From: Pseudonocardia sp. TRM90224 | GTDB taxonomy: Bacteria; Actinomycetota; Actinomycetes; Mycobacteriales; Pseudonocardiaceae | Direction of reading: 5' to 3' | DNA: 64,000 bases | Assembly: GCF_021245725.1 (NCBI RefSeq) | Contig: NZ_JAJGSX010000028.1 | Span: forward strand, 58,409-122,408 | Shown: in pieces, positions 15,713 to 24,167 of the stretch | How positions within the stretch are numbered: position 1 is the stretch's first letter | How the letters are laid out: each line of letters begins with the position of its first letter | Position numbers and translations under genes: made by a program | The notes under the pieces: generated by a model | What the model was told of the DNA's origin: nothing | The model's database searches: none | What the model saw: only the letters and a program-made list of their open reading frames with translations

Positions 15713-16647
15713 CCGGCCAGCGATCGTTCGGTCAGCGCCACCGCGACCCGTGCGGCCAGCTCCACGTTGGCCTTGACCAGCGCGAGGTTGGTGCGCAGGC
15801 TCGCGCCGCCGCTGCCGGAGTGGAAGTGCTCCAGCAGCGCGGGTGTGACGTCCTTGCCCGTGATGCCGCGCTCCTCCAGCAGCGCAAGCCCCTCCGCGAG
15901 CAGCCGGTCGTGCAGCTGCGCGTCCAGCTCGTCCGCGGCCGGCACAGGCTGCGCGAGCACCATCCCCGCGCGCGAGCCGAGCGCGCGGTGCGCACGCCAG
16001 ACCGCGGCGGCCTGCTCGGGAGTGTCGACGCGCCACGGCACGGGGTGGCCGGAGTCTCGCCGGTAGAACCCGGGGAAAGTGTCGGTGCCGTGGCCGAGCA
16101 CGGGCACCGACTCGGTCTCCAGCACCTCCAGCGTCGCGGCTACGTCCAGGATCGATTTCACCCCGGAGCAGACGACGAGCGACGCGGTGCCGGCGAGCGC
16201 GGCGAGATCGGCGGAGACGTCCCACGTGTCGCGCGCGCCGCGGTGCACCCCGCCCAGCCCGCCCGTCGCGAAGAGCGCGATGCCGGCGGCTGCGGCCAGG
16301 GTTGCCGTCGCCGCGACGGTGGTTGCGCCATCGAGGCCCAGGCCGACGGCGACCCCGAGGTCGCGGGCGGAGAGCTTGGCCAGCTCGCCGTCGCACACGC
16401 GGTCGAGCTCGGCGGCGCTCAGCCCGACCTTCGGCACGCCGTCGAGCACGGCGATCGTCGCCGGGACGCCGCCCTGTGCGCGGACGGCCGCCTCGAGCTC
16501 GTCGGCCGCGGTGCGGTTCTGCGGCGCGGGAAGGCCGTGCGCCAGGATCGTGCTCTCCAGCGCGACGACGGGGCGCCCGTCGGCGAGCGCCCCTGCAACC
16601 TCGTCGGAACATGTCGGGAAGACGGAATCGGACACGTGGGGCATCAT
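15709..16647 (-). CDS. psuG: Pseudouridine-5'-phosphate glycosidase
   Basis: The 312-residue PsuG catalyses reversible cleavage of pseudouridine 5'-phosphate to uracil and ribose 5-phosphate. Family blocks are clear: VVALESTILAHGLPAPQN, GVPATIAVLDGVPKVGLS, the Mn/phosphate region LFATGGLGGVHRGA, SLVVCSGVKSILDV and the late NLALVKANVELAARVA. ATG 16647 is the working start; ATG 16656 and 16644 are also possible. The start is only 7 bp from the divergent DUF3039 start, so promoter and ribosome site must lie within or overlap the neighbour's coding sequence, or the mRNA is leaderless. Confidence 0.92.
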   Translation of the reverse strand: MMPHVSDSVFPTCSDEVAGALADGRPVVALESTILAHGLPAPQNRTAADELEAAVRAQGGVPATIAVLDGVPKVGLSAAELDRVCDGELAKLSARDLGVAVGLGLDGATTVAATATLAAAAGIALFATGGLGGVHRGARDTWDVSADLAALAGTASLVVCSGVKSILDVAATLEVLETESVPVLGHGTDTFPGFYRRDSGHPVPWRVDTPEQAAAVWRAHRALGSRAGMVLAQPVPAADELDAQLHDRLLAEGLALLEERGITGKDVTPALLEHFHSGSGGASLRTNLALVKANVELAARVAVALTERSLAG

Positions 16648-16654
16648 GGTCTGC

Positions 16655-16903
16655 ATGCCTACCCAGGTGCTGCCCGACGTCGAAACCCGCCCAGAGGGCA
16701 CCGACACCTCGGGCACCGACGAGCCCAAGATGTTCCACTACGTCAAGAAGAACAAGATTGCCGAGAGCGCGGTGCTCGGTAACCTTGTCCAAGCGCTTTG
16801 CGGCGAGACCTTCCCGGTCACTCGCGCGCCGAAGCCGGGCTCACCGGTGTGCCCCGACTGCAAGAAGATCTTCGAGTCGTTGCCGAAGGGCGGCGAGTCC
16901 TAG
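16655..16903 (+). CDS. DUF3039 small zinc-ribbon-like protein
   Basis: The 82-residue protein is a typical DUF3039 member: MFHYVKKNKIAESAVLGN, ALCGETFPVTRAPKPGSP and VCPDCKKIFESLP. The Cys residues of ALCG and CPDC suggest a bound metal ion. Function is unknown and the family is actinobacterial. ATG 16655 matches the family N-terminus; ATG 16646 would add three residues. The head-to-head arrangement with psuG leaves no room for a usual leader. The methyltransferase gene follows 14 bp downstream. Confidence 0.88.
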   Translation: MPTQVLPDVETRPEGTDTSGTDEPKMFHYVKKNKIAESAVLGNLVQALCGETFPVTRAPKPGSPVCPDCKKIFESLPKGGES

Positions 16904-16917
16904 CAGCAGAGGTGCTG

Positions 16918-17577
16918 ATGCCGGAACAACCGCTCCCGCCACAGTCCGGCTCCGCCGTGCCGCCTCGCCGTGAGCTGCGGGGATGGGTCTACGACCGGTT
17001 CGTGGCCGGCATGACGACCGACTGGTACCGCGAGGTGCTGAACCGGCTGCCGTCAGGGGCGCACATGCTCGACGTCGGCATCGGCACGGGCGCCGCGCTG
17101 GCCCGCTGCGCCGAGCAGGTGCGGGCCAAGAACCTGACCGTCACCGGTCTCGACATCGACGCCGACTACTTCGAGCGGTGCGTGCGCGAGGTCGCGAAGG
17201 CCGGGCTGGTCGACCGGGTCACCCCGCTGCTCGCCTCCGTGTACGACCACCACGGCGGCCCGTACGAGGCCGTTTACTTCAGCGCGAGCCTGATGCTCCT
17301 GCCCGACCCGGTCGCGGCGATCAAGCACGTCGCGGCACAGCTGCGACCCGGTGGCCGGATCTACGCCACGCAGACGTTCCAGCACCGCAGGTCGCCGTTG
17401 CTGGAGCGGGTCAAGCCGTTGGCCAAGCGGGTCACGACGATCGAGTTCGGGCGCGTCACCTACGAGGACGAGTTCCGCCGCACGTTCGCCGATGCCGGCG
17501 TGGAGCTCGTCGAGTTGCACACGATGAGCCGCAACCGAAGCAACTCGTTCCGGCTGGCCGTCACCGCCCCCGCGTAG
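16918..17577 (+). CDS. Class I SAM-dependent methyltransferase
   Basis: The 219-residue UbiE/Methyltransf_11-type protein has SAM motif I MLDVGIGTGAALARCAEQ, motif II VTGLDIDADYFE, the YFSASLMLLPDP block and the LRPGGRIYATQTF strand. ATG 16918 follows AGCAGAGG at good spacing, 14 bp after the DUF3039 stop, so it is probably co-transcribed. No substrate can be assigned. A longer frame reaching back into the DUF3039 gene is not needed. Confidence 0.86.
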   Translation: MPEQPLPPQSGSAVPPRRELRGWVYDRFVAGMTTDWYREVLNRLPSGAHMLDVGIGTGAALARCAEQVRAKNLTVTGLDIDADYFERCVREVAKAGLVDRVTPLLASVYDHHGGPYEAVYFSASLMLLPDPVAAIKHVAAQLRPGGRIYATQTFQHRRSPLLERVKPLAKRVTTIEFGRVTYEDEFRRTFADAGVELVELHTMSRNRSNSFRLAVTAPA

Positions 17578-17600
17578 CCGTCGGGGCGCTCGCCGCGCGT

Positions 17601-17620
17601 TAAACACGCGCTTCCGTTTA
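17601..17620. promoter_or_regulatory. Inverted repeat upstream of the polyprenyl synthase
   Basis: TAAAC-N10-GTTTA forms a dyad in the 101-bp spacer before the prenyl synthase gene. A TCTACT (17667-17672) lies 7 bp before the ATG and could be the -10 box of a leaderless transcript. Both are weak, unconfirmed signals. Confidence 0.3.
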
Positions 17621-17678
17621 GCAACCTGCGCAGCCCGATCGGCTGCTGGGCGTACCCGAACGTGGGTCTACTGGGGCC

Positions 17679-18686
17679 ATGCCTGCGATCGGGATCCACG
17701 CCGGGACACGCTCCGAGCCTGCAACCGCGCGGGCTGTCGTCACGCCGGTGCTGCGGCGCGCGCTCGACGCGCTGGAGCCGGTGGTGGGTGCGGTCGGCCG
17801 GTACCACCTCGGTTTCGCCGACGCCCGCGGTGAGCCCATCGACGATCCCGGCGGCAAGCTGATCAGGGCGAACCTGATGATGACCGTGGCGGCCGGGATC
17901 GGGCTGCCGCCCGCCGACCTGGGGACGCCGGGGGCCGCGGTCGAGCTGCTGCACAACTCGACGCTCCTGCACGACGACATCATCGACCGCGACGACCTGC
18001 GGCGCGGCCGACCGGCGGCGTGGCGGGTCTTCGGGACGGAGCTCGCGATACTCGCCGGCGACGGGCTGCAGGTGGCGGCACTGGGCATGGTCGCCGGTGA
18101 GCGGCAGTCGGTCCGGTTCGCCGACGCCATCGGCCGCGTCCTCGCCGGCCAGGCCCTCGAGCTGCGCTTCCCCTCGGTTCCCGAGCCCACCGTCGCGGAG
18201 TACGAGCGGATCGCGACCGAGAAGACCGGCGCGTTGCTCGGCTGCGCCCTCGCGTGGCCCGCGGTGCTCGCCCGCGAGCCGGACCCCGCCGTGCGCGCGC
18301 TGGAACGGGCGGGCAAGCACCTGGGGATCGCGTGGCAGGCCAGCAACGACGTCGAGGACATCTGGGGCGACCCCGCCGTGACCGGGAAGCCGCTGCGCGG
18401 TGACCTGCGACGCCGCGGGCTGACCGCGCCCGTGCTCGCCACGCTGCGCGCCGGCGGCCACGCGGCCGTGCGCTTCGGCCACCTGTGGCGCAGCGAGGAG
18501 AACGGGGACGAGCACCTCGGGTGGATGGCCGACCTGATCGAGGAAGCCGGCGGCCGCGCCGTCGCCGAGGACCTCGCGCGCCGCCATCTCGACCTCGCCA
18601 CCGAGCAAGTCGCCGCCGCCGGCCTGGCGCCGGCCGCGGCCACCGACCTGACGGAGTTCTTCGACCACATCGTCTACCGCCACTGA
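17679..18686 (+). CDS. Polyprenyl (geranylgeranyl-type) diphosphate synthase
   Basis: The 335-residue trans-prenyltransferase has the first Asp-rich motif intact (LLHDDIIDRDDLRRGRPAAW). The second appears as NDVEDIWGD, with Asn in place of the first Asp. It condenses isoprenyl diphosphates with IPP. Small residues four and five places before the first motif (S, T) argue against a short C10/C15 cap and allow C20 or longer, but chain length cannot be fixed by eye. It lies 39 bp upstream of a GPP/IPP C-methyltransferase homologue and is probably its operon partner. Confidence 0.87.
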   Translation: MPAIGIHAGTRSEPATARAVVTPVLRRALDALEPVVGAVGRYHLGFADARGEPIDDPGGKLIRANLMMTVAAGIGLPPADLGTPGAAVELLHNSTLLHDDIIDRDDLRRGRPAAWRVFGTELAILAGDGLQVAALGMVAGERQSVRFADAIGRVLAGQALELRFPSVPEPTVAEYERIATEKTGALLGCALAWPAVLAREPDPAVRALERAGKHLGIAWQASNDVEDIWGDPAVTGKPLRGDLRRRGLTAPVLATLRAGGHAAVRFGHLWRSEENGDEHLGWMADLIEEAGGRAVAEDLARRHLDLATEQVAAAGLAPAAATDLTEFFDHIVYRH

Positions 18687-18725
18687 CACCACGAACCCAC
18701 GTGGCGACTGGAAAGGATCGAACGG

Positions 18726-19595
18726 ATGACCACCATTCAAGCGGCGACACGACCGGTCGCCCGCACCGAGTACGAGCGCCGTTCCCAGGCCGACTGGGAC
18801 AGCAAGACCGACGACCCGATCAACCTCCTGCTCGGCCAGGAGGACGGGCTCTACCACCACCACTTCGGGATCGGTGATTACGACGCGTCCGTGCTCGACC
18901 TGGCCGAGCCGGAGCGCGAGGCGGCGATCCTCGCCGAAATGCACCGCATGGAGACGGCCGAGGTCGAGCTCATCCTGCGCGGTCTGCGCGGGCTGCCCTC
19001 CTCCGCGCGCGTCATGGACGGCGGGTCCGGGCGCGGCGGCACGTCGTTCATGGTCAACCGGCGGTTCGGCTGCTCCGTCGTCGGCATGAACTTCTGCCGC
19101 CACCACATCGCATTCGCCGAGCGGATCGCGCGCGAGCGCGGCTGGAGCAAGGACGTCGCGTTCCGGTTCGGCAACATGGTCGAGACCGGTCTGGAGGCCG
19201 GCTCGTTCGACGCCGTGGTCACCAACGAGACCACGATGTACATCGACCTGGACGAGGGCTTCCGCGAGTTCTCCCGGCTGCTGCGGCCGGGTGGTCGGTA
19301 CGTCGGGGTCACCTGGTGCGCCAACGACGCCGTGGCCACCGACAGCGAGGCCGTGCGGCAGATCGACGAGCACTACGTCTGCCACATCCACCGCCGCAGC
19401 GCCTACTTCGCCGCGCTCGCGGCCAACGGGCTCTCCCCGATCTCCGTCACCGATCACACGTCGGCGGCCGTGCCCTACTGGGAGCTTCGGGAGGCCTCGC
19501 AGCTGCGCACCGGGGTGGAGGAGCCGTTCCTGAACGGCTACGCCTCGGGCGAGCTCAACTACCTGGTCATCGTGGCGGAGAAGCTCTGCCACTGA
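18726..19595 (+). CDS. Isoprenyl diphosphate C-methyltransferase (GPPMT/IPPMT family)
   Basis: The 289-residue protein closely follows the pattern of geranyl diphosphate 2-C-methyltransferase of 2-methylisoborneol synthesis. It has LYHHHFGIGDYDASVL at the substrate pocket, SAM motif I RVMDGGSGRGGTSFMVN, the catalytic-region NETTMYIDLDEGF, then CHIHRRSAYFAALAANGLSPISV and VPYWELREAS. GPP and IPP methyltransferases both occur in this family. No terpene cyclase or cyclic-nucleotide-binding protein, the usual neighbours in 2-MIB clusters, is present. The substrate is therefore open: IPP, GPP or a longer diphosphate made by the upstream enzyme. Confidence 0.85.
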   Translation: MTTIQAATRPVARTEYERRSQADWDSKTDDPINLLLGQEDGLYHHHFGIGDYDASVLDLAEPEREAAILAEMHRMETAEVELILRGLRGLPSSARVMDGGSGRGGTSFMVNRRFGCSVVGMNFCRHHIAFAERIARERGWSKDVAFRFGNMVETGLEAGSFDAVVTNETTMYIDLDEGFREFSRLLRPGGRYVGVTWCANDAVATDSEAVRQIDEHYVCHIHRRSAYFAALAANGLSPISVTDHTSAAVPYWELREASQLRTGVEEPFLNGYASGELNYLVIVAEKLCH

Positions 19596-19612
19596 GTGGC
19601 CGGTGTCGGGGG

Positions 19613-19669
19613 TGGGCAGGAAAGCCACTTTCCGGCCCTCACAGGGCCTGAAAGTGGCTTTCCTGCCCT
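19613..19669. repeat. Paired 27-bp palindrome, copy 3
   Basis: Two inverted 27-bp units (19613-19639 and 19643-19669) are separated by CAC. The first unit starts TGGGCAGG and the second carries AGGGCCTG, so each has diverged slightly. They lie between the convergent C-methyltransferase and PhaC-like genes. Confidence 0.88.
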
Positions 19670-19695
19670 TGCCGAGCGCCGGTTGAGGTGCGGGC

Positions 19696-21303
19696 CTATC
19701 GGGCCAGCACGTACTGCCCCGGGGCGGGCGCCAGCGCGTGCAGGCCGCGCCCGCCCAGCTCGGGCGGGGCGTCGCGGTCCTCGCCGCTGCGGTCGGCGAG
19801 CCACGCCGCGTGGTCGCCCCACCATGTCCCCTGCTGCGACCGGACGGCCGCCAGCCGGCTCGGCGGCACCCCGAGGCCGGCGTCGAGCGCCCGGTACGAC
19901 CGTTCGCCTTCGGCGAGGACGAACCGGCTCGGGCCGCCGAGCAGCTGCGTCGAGCGGTACGCCGGCTCCCAGCCGGTCACCGGGTCGTCCGTCGTGATCA
20001 CGTAGCAGTCGCGGTCGACCTTCGACAGGTCGATCGCGGTGCCGAGCACGCTCATCGCGCCCGGTGCGACGAGCGGGTTGCGCGCCGCGACGTCGACGAG
20101 GTCGCGGTGCAGCCCGGCCGGGACGCGCGTGGCGTCGGCGCGCCAGAACAGCTCCGCCGACGGCTCGGCGGCCCGCCCGCACAGGTGCCCGCGCACCCAG
20201 TGCGGCCAGATCAGCTCGTCGGCCCGCAGCCAGGCGTCCACCTCGGCCAGCGTGGGCCCGTCGAGGTAGCCGACCGCTGCCGACGCAGAAGCGGCCGCCT
20301 CGGCGAACCCGGGCTCGAGCGGGCCGTCCCCGTGGTCGAGCGTCGTCGCCACCAGCGTGAGCGAAGCGACCCGGTCGGCGGCGGCGATCGCGGAGAGGTG
20401 CCCGGTGACCGTCGCGGCGATCAGTCCACCGGCGCCGAAGCCCATGAGCGACGTCGTCGGGGCGCGTGTGATGCGTTCGCACGCGTCCATCGCGTCGAGG
20501 ACGGCCTGGCAGTAGGTGTCGAGGTCCCACGTGGCGTGGGTCCGGTCAGGGTTGCGCCACGAGATCGCGAACACCTGCTGCCCGCCCCTGACCAGCTGCT
20601 CGACGATGCTGTGGTCCGGGGCGAGGTCGGCGACGTAGAACCTGTTCGCGATCGGTGCGACGACGAGCAGCGGCACCGCCCGCACGACCTCGGTCTGCGG
20701 CAGGTACTGGATCAGCTCCATGGTGGGTGTGCGCAGCACGACGGCACCCGGTGTCGCGGCGACGTCGACACCGACCTCGCAGGCGTCCGCCTCGACGGCG
20801 GACGGCACCCGCGGCGCCGTGGACAGGTCGGCGGCCATCCGCATCGCCCCGCGGGCGAGGCTGCCACCACCGGTCGCCATCGCCGCCTGCAGCACCTCGG
20901 GGTGCAGCGGGCCGTTGCCCGGCGCGACCGCCGCGAGCGCTGCCCGCAGCGCCGCCGCGACGCGCTGGTGGTCGGCCGGGTCGAGCTCGGCGTCGGCGAG
21001 CAGGTCGGTGGCCGTGCGCGCGGTCGCCGCGTGCGCCTGCACGAGCCGGCGCAGCAGCGGGTTCGTCGTCCAGGCCGGATGGGTGTGGCGAGGGCCGCCG
21101 GGGGTGAATGGCGAGCGGCCGGCGGCCACCGCGAGGAGATCCGAGAGCAGCCCCGCACCCCGCCCGACGACGGTCACCGGCTGCGCGGCCAGCGCCGCGA
21201 GCAGCCGGAACCCGGCCCGGCCCGGCAGCACCGCGCGCAGCGGACCACGCGCCCCTCCCGCGAGCACCGCGTCCAGCCCCGGCGTGCCGCCTGCCCCGTT
21301 CAT
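19696..21303 (-). CDS. PhaC-like protein lacking the catalytic Cys (probable pseudoenzyme)
   Basis: The 535-residue protein aligns with PHA synthases along its length: MELIQYLPQTEVVRAVPLLV, IANRFYVADLAPDHSI and FAISWRNPDRTHATWDLDTY are all standard. The nucleophile box, however, reads LMGFGAGGLIA, putting Gly290 where PhaC has Cys. The region of the essential His (SNAGHIAGV in the active paralogue) reads AEGERSYRALDAG, while an Asp remains in TTDDPVTGW. It cannot work as a normal synthase. It might bind granules or PhaC as a scaffold. It starts at ATG 21303, overlapping the stop of the YihY gene (ATGA). Confidence 0.85.
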   Translation of the reverse strand: MNGAGGTPGLDAVLAGGARGPLRAVLPGRAGFRLLAALAAQPVTVVGRGAGLLSDLLAVAAGRSPFTPGGPRHTHPAWTTNPLLRRLVQAHAATARTATDLLADAELDPADHQRVAAALRAALAAVAPGNGPLHPEVLQAAMATGGGSLARGAMRMAADLSTAPRVPSAVEADACEVGVDVAATPGAVVLRTPTMELIQYLPQTEVVRAVPLLVVAPIANRFYVADLAPDHSIVEQLVRGGQQVFAISWRNPDRTHATWDLDTYCQAVLDAMDACERITRAPTTSLMGFGAGGLIAATVTGHLSAIAAADRVASLTLVATTLDHGDGPLEPGFAEAAASASAAVGYLDGPTLAEVDAWLRADELIWPHWVRGHLCGRAAEPSAELFWRADATRVPAGLHRDLVDVAARNPLVAPGAMSVLGTAIDLSKVDRDCYVITTDDPVTGWEPAYRSTQLLGGPSRFVLAEGERSYRALDAGLGVPPSRLAAVRSQQGTWWGDHAAWLADRSGEDRDAPPELGGRGLHALAPAPGQYVLAR

Positions 21304-22286
21304 CGTGCCTCCTCCGCGCCACCACCAGAGTGGGCGGAGCCGACCAGCGAGGGCAAGTGCGCCGTCGCCCGTCCGGGGAGGTGTTTGGCGATCAGCTGCG
21401 GCCTCCGCGGGACGTGCCCCGACGGCCACTGCTCCTGGATCGCGTTGTTCAGGTGCGCGCCGAGCACGATCGAGAGGCCGAGGAGGAACGCGAACAGCAG
21501 GAACGCGATCGGCGTCGCGAGCGCGCCGTAGGTGTAGCCGGTGCTCGTCAGCACCGCGATGTAGATCCGCATGCCGGTCGTCGACGCGACGAAGACGACC
21601 ATCGCGAGCAGCGCGCCCGGCAGCAACCGGCGCCACGGGAGGCCCCTCGGGAGCGCGACCTTGTAGAGCGTCGTGAGCACCGCCACGAGCAGCAGGCCGA
21701 CGCCCGGGTAGTAGACGGCGATGATCACCTGCGTCGCTGCGGGGCGCCACGACGATGGCAGGGCGGCGGGCAGCAGGTCCGGCCCCAGCGCGATCGCCGG
21801 CAGCACGAAGATCGCCACGACCAGCGCGAACACGTAGACGAGCAGCGAGAACACGCGCTGCCACACCGGGTGGCGCACGAGCTTCTGGCCATGCGCGTGG
21901 GTGACCGAATCGACGAGCGACGCCACCGCGGACGAGCCCGCCCACAGCGCCACCACGAACCCGACGGAGACGACGTCGGCCCGGCCCTCTGTGAGAATGC
22001 TCTCCGCGGTCGGCGCGATGATCTGGTCGACGACCTCCGGGGTGAACACGTCCCTCGAGAACGCCACGACGAGGTTCTCGACCGTCCCGACGAGGCCGGG
22101 GTCGAACCAGCCGCCGACGAACCCGACCGAGCCCAGCAGCCCCAGCAGCAGCGGCGGCAGCGACAGTGCCTGCCAGAACGCCGCCTGCGCCGAGTGCGAG
22201 AAGACGTCGTCGTCCCAGGCCTTGCCGAGCGTTCGGCGGATCACCCTGCAGATCACCCTGCCGAGTGGACGTGCGTCCGAGGTCAT
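21300..22286 (-). CDS. YihY/BrkB-family membrane protein
   Basis: The 328-residue integral membrane protein has about six helices, for example ALSLPPLLLGLLGSVGFVGG, VWQRVFSLLVYVFALVVAIF, VIIAVYYPGVGLLLVAVLTT and LATPIAFLLFAFLLGLSIVL. The family fits (formerly wrongly called ribonuclease BN), with a polar cytoplasmic tail. Function is unknown. ATG 22286 follows GGGAGCAGG. It overlaps the PhaC-like pseudoenzyme gene downstream by 4 bp, so the two are translationally coupled, an unusual pairing. It is divergent from the helicase gene. Confidence 0.86.
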   Translation of the reverse strand: MTSDARPLGRVICRVIRRTLGKAWDDDVFSHSAQAAFWQALSLPPLLLGLLGSVGFVGGWFDPGLVGTVENLVVAFSRDVFTPEVVDQIIAPTAESILTEGRADVVSVGFVVALWAGSSAVASLVDSVTHAHGQKLVRHPVWQRVFSLLVYVFALVVAIFVLPAIALGPDLLPAALPSSWRPAATQVIIAVYYPGVGLLLVAVLTTLYKVALPRGLPWRRLLPGALLAMVVFVASTTGMRIYIAVLTSTGYTYGALATPIAFLLFAFLLGLSIVLGAHLNNAIQEQWPSGHVPRRPQLIAKHLPGRATAHLPSLVGSAHSGGGAEEAR

Positions 22287-22430
22287 CCTGCTCCCGGGTC
22301 GTGCTGGCGGGTCATGCCGCGCCTGCCGGCGGCGCCCGGTTACTCTGGTCGACGCCCCGAGCGCCGAGATCGCCGGGGTCGCAGCGCCCGGTGCAGGGCC
22401 GATCCTGAAGTCGAGATCGCAGGGAGTCGT

Positions 22431-24158
22431 GTGTCGTCGCAGGCCCAGCAGATCGCGCCCTCGTCCCGGCCGCTGCGGGCGTGGCAGCGCAGCGCGCTCG
22501 CCCGCTACCTCGCAGCCGCGCCGCAGGACTTCCTCGCGGTCGCGACGCCCGGTGCGGGCAAGACGGCGTTCGCGCTGCGGGTGGCGTCGGAGCTGCTGGC
22601 CGACGGCGTGATCAACGGCATCACCGTGGTGACGCCGACGGAGCACCTCAAGCACCAGTGGGCGGCCTCGGCGGCGAGCGTGGGCATCGCGATCGACCCC
22701 GACTTCCGCAACTCGACGGGCGCGACGTCGGCCGACTACCGCGGCATCGCGATCACCTACGCCGGCGTCGCCGCGCACCCGCTGCTGCACCGCGCCCGTA
22801 CCGAGAACCGGCGCATGCTGGTGGTCCTCGACGAGATCCACCACGCCGGTGACGCGCGCACCTGGGGCGACGGCGTCAAGGAGGCGTTCGAGCACGCCAC
22901 GCGCCGCCTGACGCTCACCGGGACGCCCTTCCGCAGCGACGACAACCCGATCCCCTTCGTCGACTACCTCCCCGACGGCGACGGGGCGCTGCGCAGCCGT
23001 GCCGACCACCTGTACGGCTACGCCGAGGCGCTCGCCGACGGCGTCGTCCGGCCCGTGGTGTTCCTGGCGTACTCGGGCATGTCGAGCTGGCGCACCAGCG
23101 CGGGCGAGGAGATCACCGCGCGGCTCGGCGAGCCGATGACGGCCGAGCAGACCGCACGGGCGTGGCGCACGGCGCTCGATCCCGGCGGCGAGTGGATCCC
23201 GGCGGTGCTGGAGGCCGCCGACCGGCGGCTCACCGGGCACCGCATGGGCGGGATGCCCGACGCCGGCGGGCTGGTGATCGCCTCCGACCAGACGACGGCC
23301 CGCGCGTACGCCGCGATCCTCACCGATGTCACCGGCACCCCGCCGACGCTCGTGCTCTCCGACGAGCCCGGGTCTTCGGCGCGGATCGATCGCTTCTCGG
23401 CGTCGGAAGACCGCTGGATGGTGGCCGTCCGGATGGTGTCCGAAGGCGTCGACGTGCCGCGTCTCGCCGTGGGCGTCTACGCCACCAGCGCGTCGACGCC
23501 GCTGTACTTCGCGCAGGCCATCGGGCGGTTCGTCCGGTCGAGGCGGCCGGGGGAGACGGCCTCGGTGTTCGTGCCGAGCGTGCCCGTGCTGCTGGGGCTG
23601 GCGAGCGAGCTGGAGGCGCAGCGCGACCACGTGCTGGGCAAGCCGCACCGCGCCGACGAGCAGTGGGACGACGAGCTGCTCGCGCAGGCCCAGCGCCAGG
23701 AGGACGAGCCTGGCGAGGACGAGAAGGCGTTCACGGCGCTGGAGGCGCACGCCGAGCTCGACCAGCTGATCTACGAGGGCACGTCGTTCTCCGCCGACGA
23801 GGAGGACTACCTCGGCCTGCCGGGGCTGCTGGAGCCCGACCAGGTGCGCACGCTGCTCAACCAGCGGCAGAAGGAGTGGCTCACGCGGTCGCAGCGCAAG
23901 GCCGCGGACTCCGGACCGGACGCCGCTCCTGCGGCACCGGCGCCGCCGCAGGAGCGCGTCCAGCTCTCGGTGCGCGAGCAGCTGGCGAAGCTGCGCAAAG
24001 AGCTCAACACGCTCGTGGCGTTGCACAACCATCGTACGAAGAAGCCGCACGGCAAGATCCACAACGAGCTGCGCGCCCTCTGCGGCGGCCCACCCACCGC
24101 GATGGCGACCATCGAGCAGCTCGAAGAGCGCATCGCCACCCTCCGCTCCTGGCGCTGA
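22431..24158 (+). CDS. DEAD/DEAH-box superfamily 2 helicase
   Basis: The 575-residue SF2 ATPase starts LRAWQRSALARYL (Q-motif-like), then Walker A VATPGAGKTAFALRVA, motif Ia TVVTPTEHLKHQWA, Walker B LVVLDEIHHAGD, motif III RLTLTGTPFRSDD, and in the second lobe VRMVSEGVDVPRLAVGVYAT and FAQAIGRFVRSRRPGETA (motifs V and VI). The C-terminus has a charged, partly coiled region (REQLAKLRKELNTLVALHNH). It belongs to the actinobacterial type-III-restriction-like helicases of unknown target. GTG 22431 follows GCAGGGAG. Confidence 0.88.
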   Translation: MSSQAQQIAPSSRPLRAWQRSALARYLAAAPQDFLAVATPGAGKTAFALRVASELLADGVINGITVVTPTEHLKHQWAASAASVGIAIDPDFRNSTGATSADYRGIAITYAGVAAHPLLHRARTENRRMLVVLDEIHHAGDARTWGDGVKEAFEHATRRLTLTGTPFRSDDNPIPFVDYLPDGDGALRSRADHLYGYAEALADGVVRPVVFLAYSGMSSWRTSAGEEITARLGEPMTAEQTARAWRTALDPGGEWIPAVLEAADRRLTGHRMGGMPDAGGLVIASDQTTARAYAAILTDVTGTPPTLVLSDEPGSSARIDRFSASEDRWMVAVRMVSEGVDVPRLAVGVYATSASTPLYFAQAIGRFVRSRRPGETASVFVPSVPVLLGLASELEAQRDHVLGKPHRADEQWDDELLAQAQRQEDEPGEDEKAFTALEAHAELDQLIYEGTSFSADEEDYLGLPGLLEPDQVRTLLNQRQKEWLTRSQRKAADSGPDAAPAAPAPPQERVQLSVREQLAKLRKELNTLVALHNHRTKKPHGKIHNELRALCGGPPTAMATIEQLEERIATLRSWR

Positions 24159-24167
24159 CGCACCCGA

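Noticed and set aside
17679..19595. Complete 2-methylisoborneol cluster
   Set aside because: Neither the terpene cyclase nor the cyclic-nucleotide-binding protein gene is present in the window.
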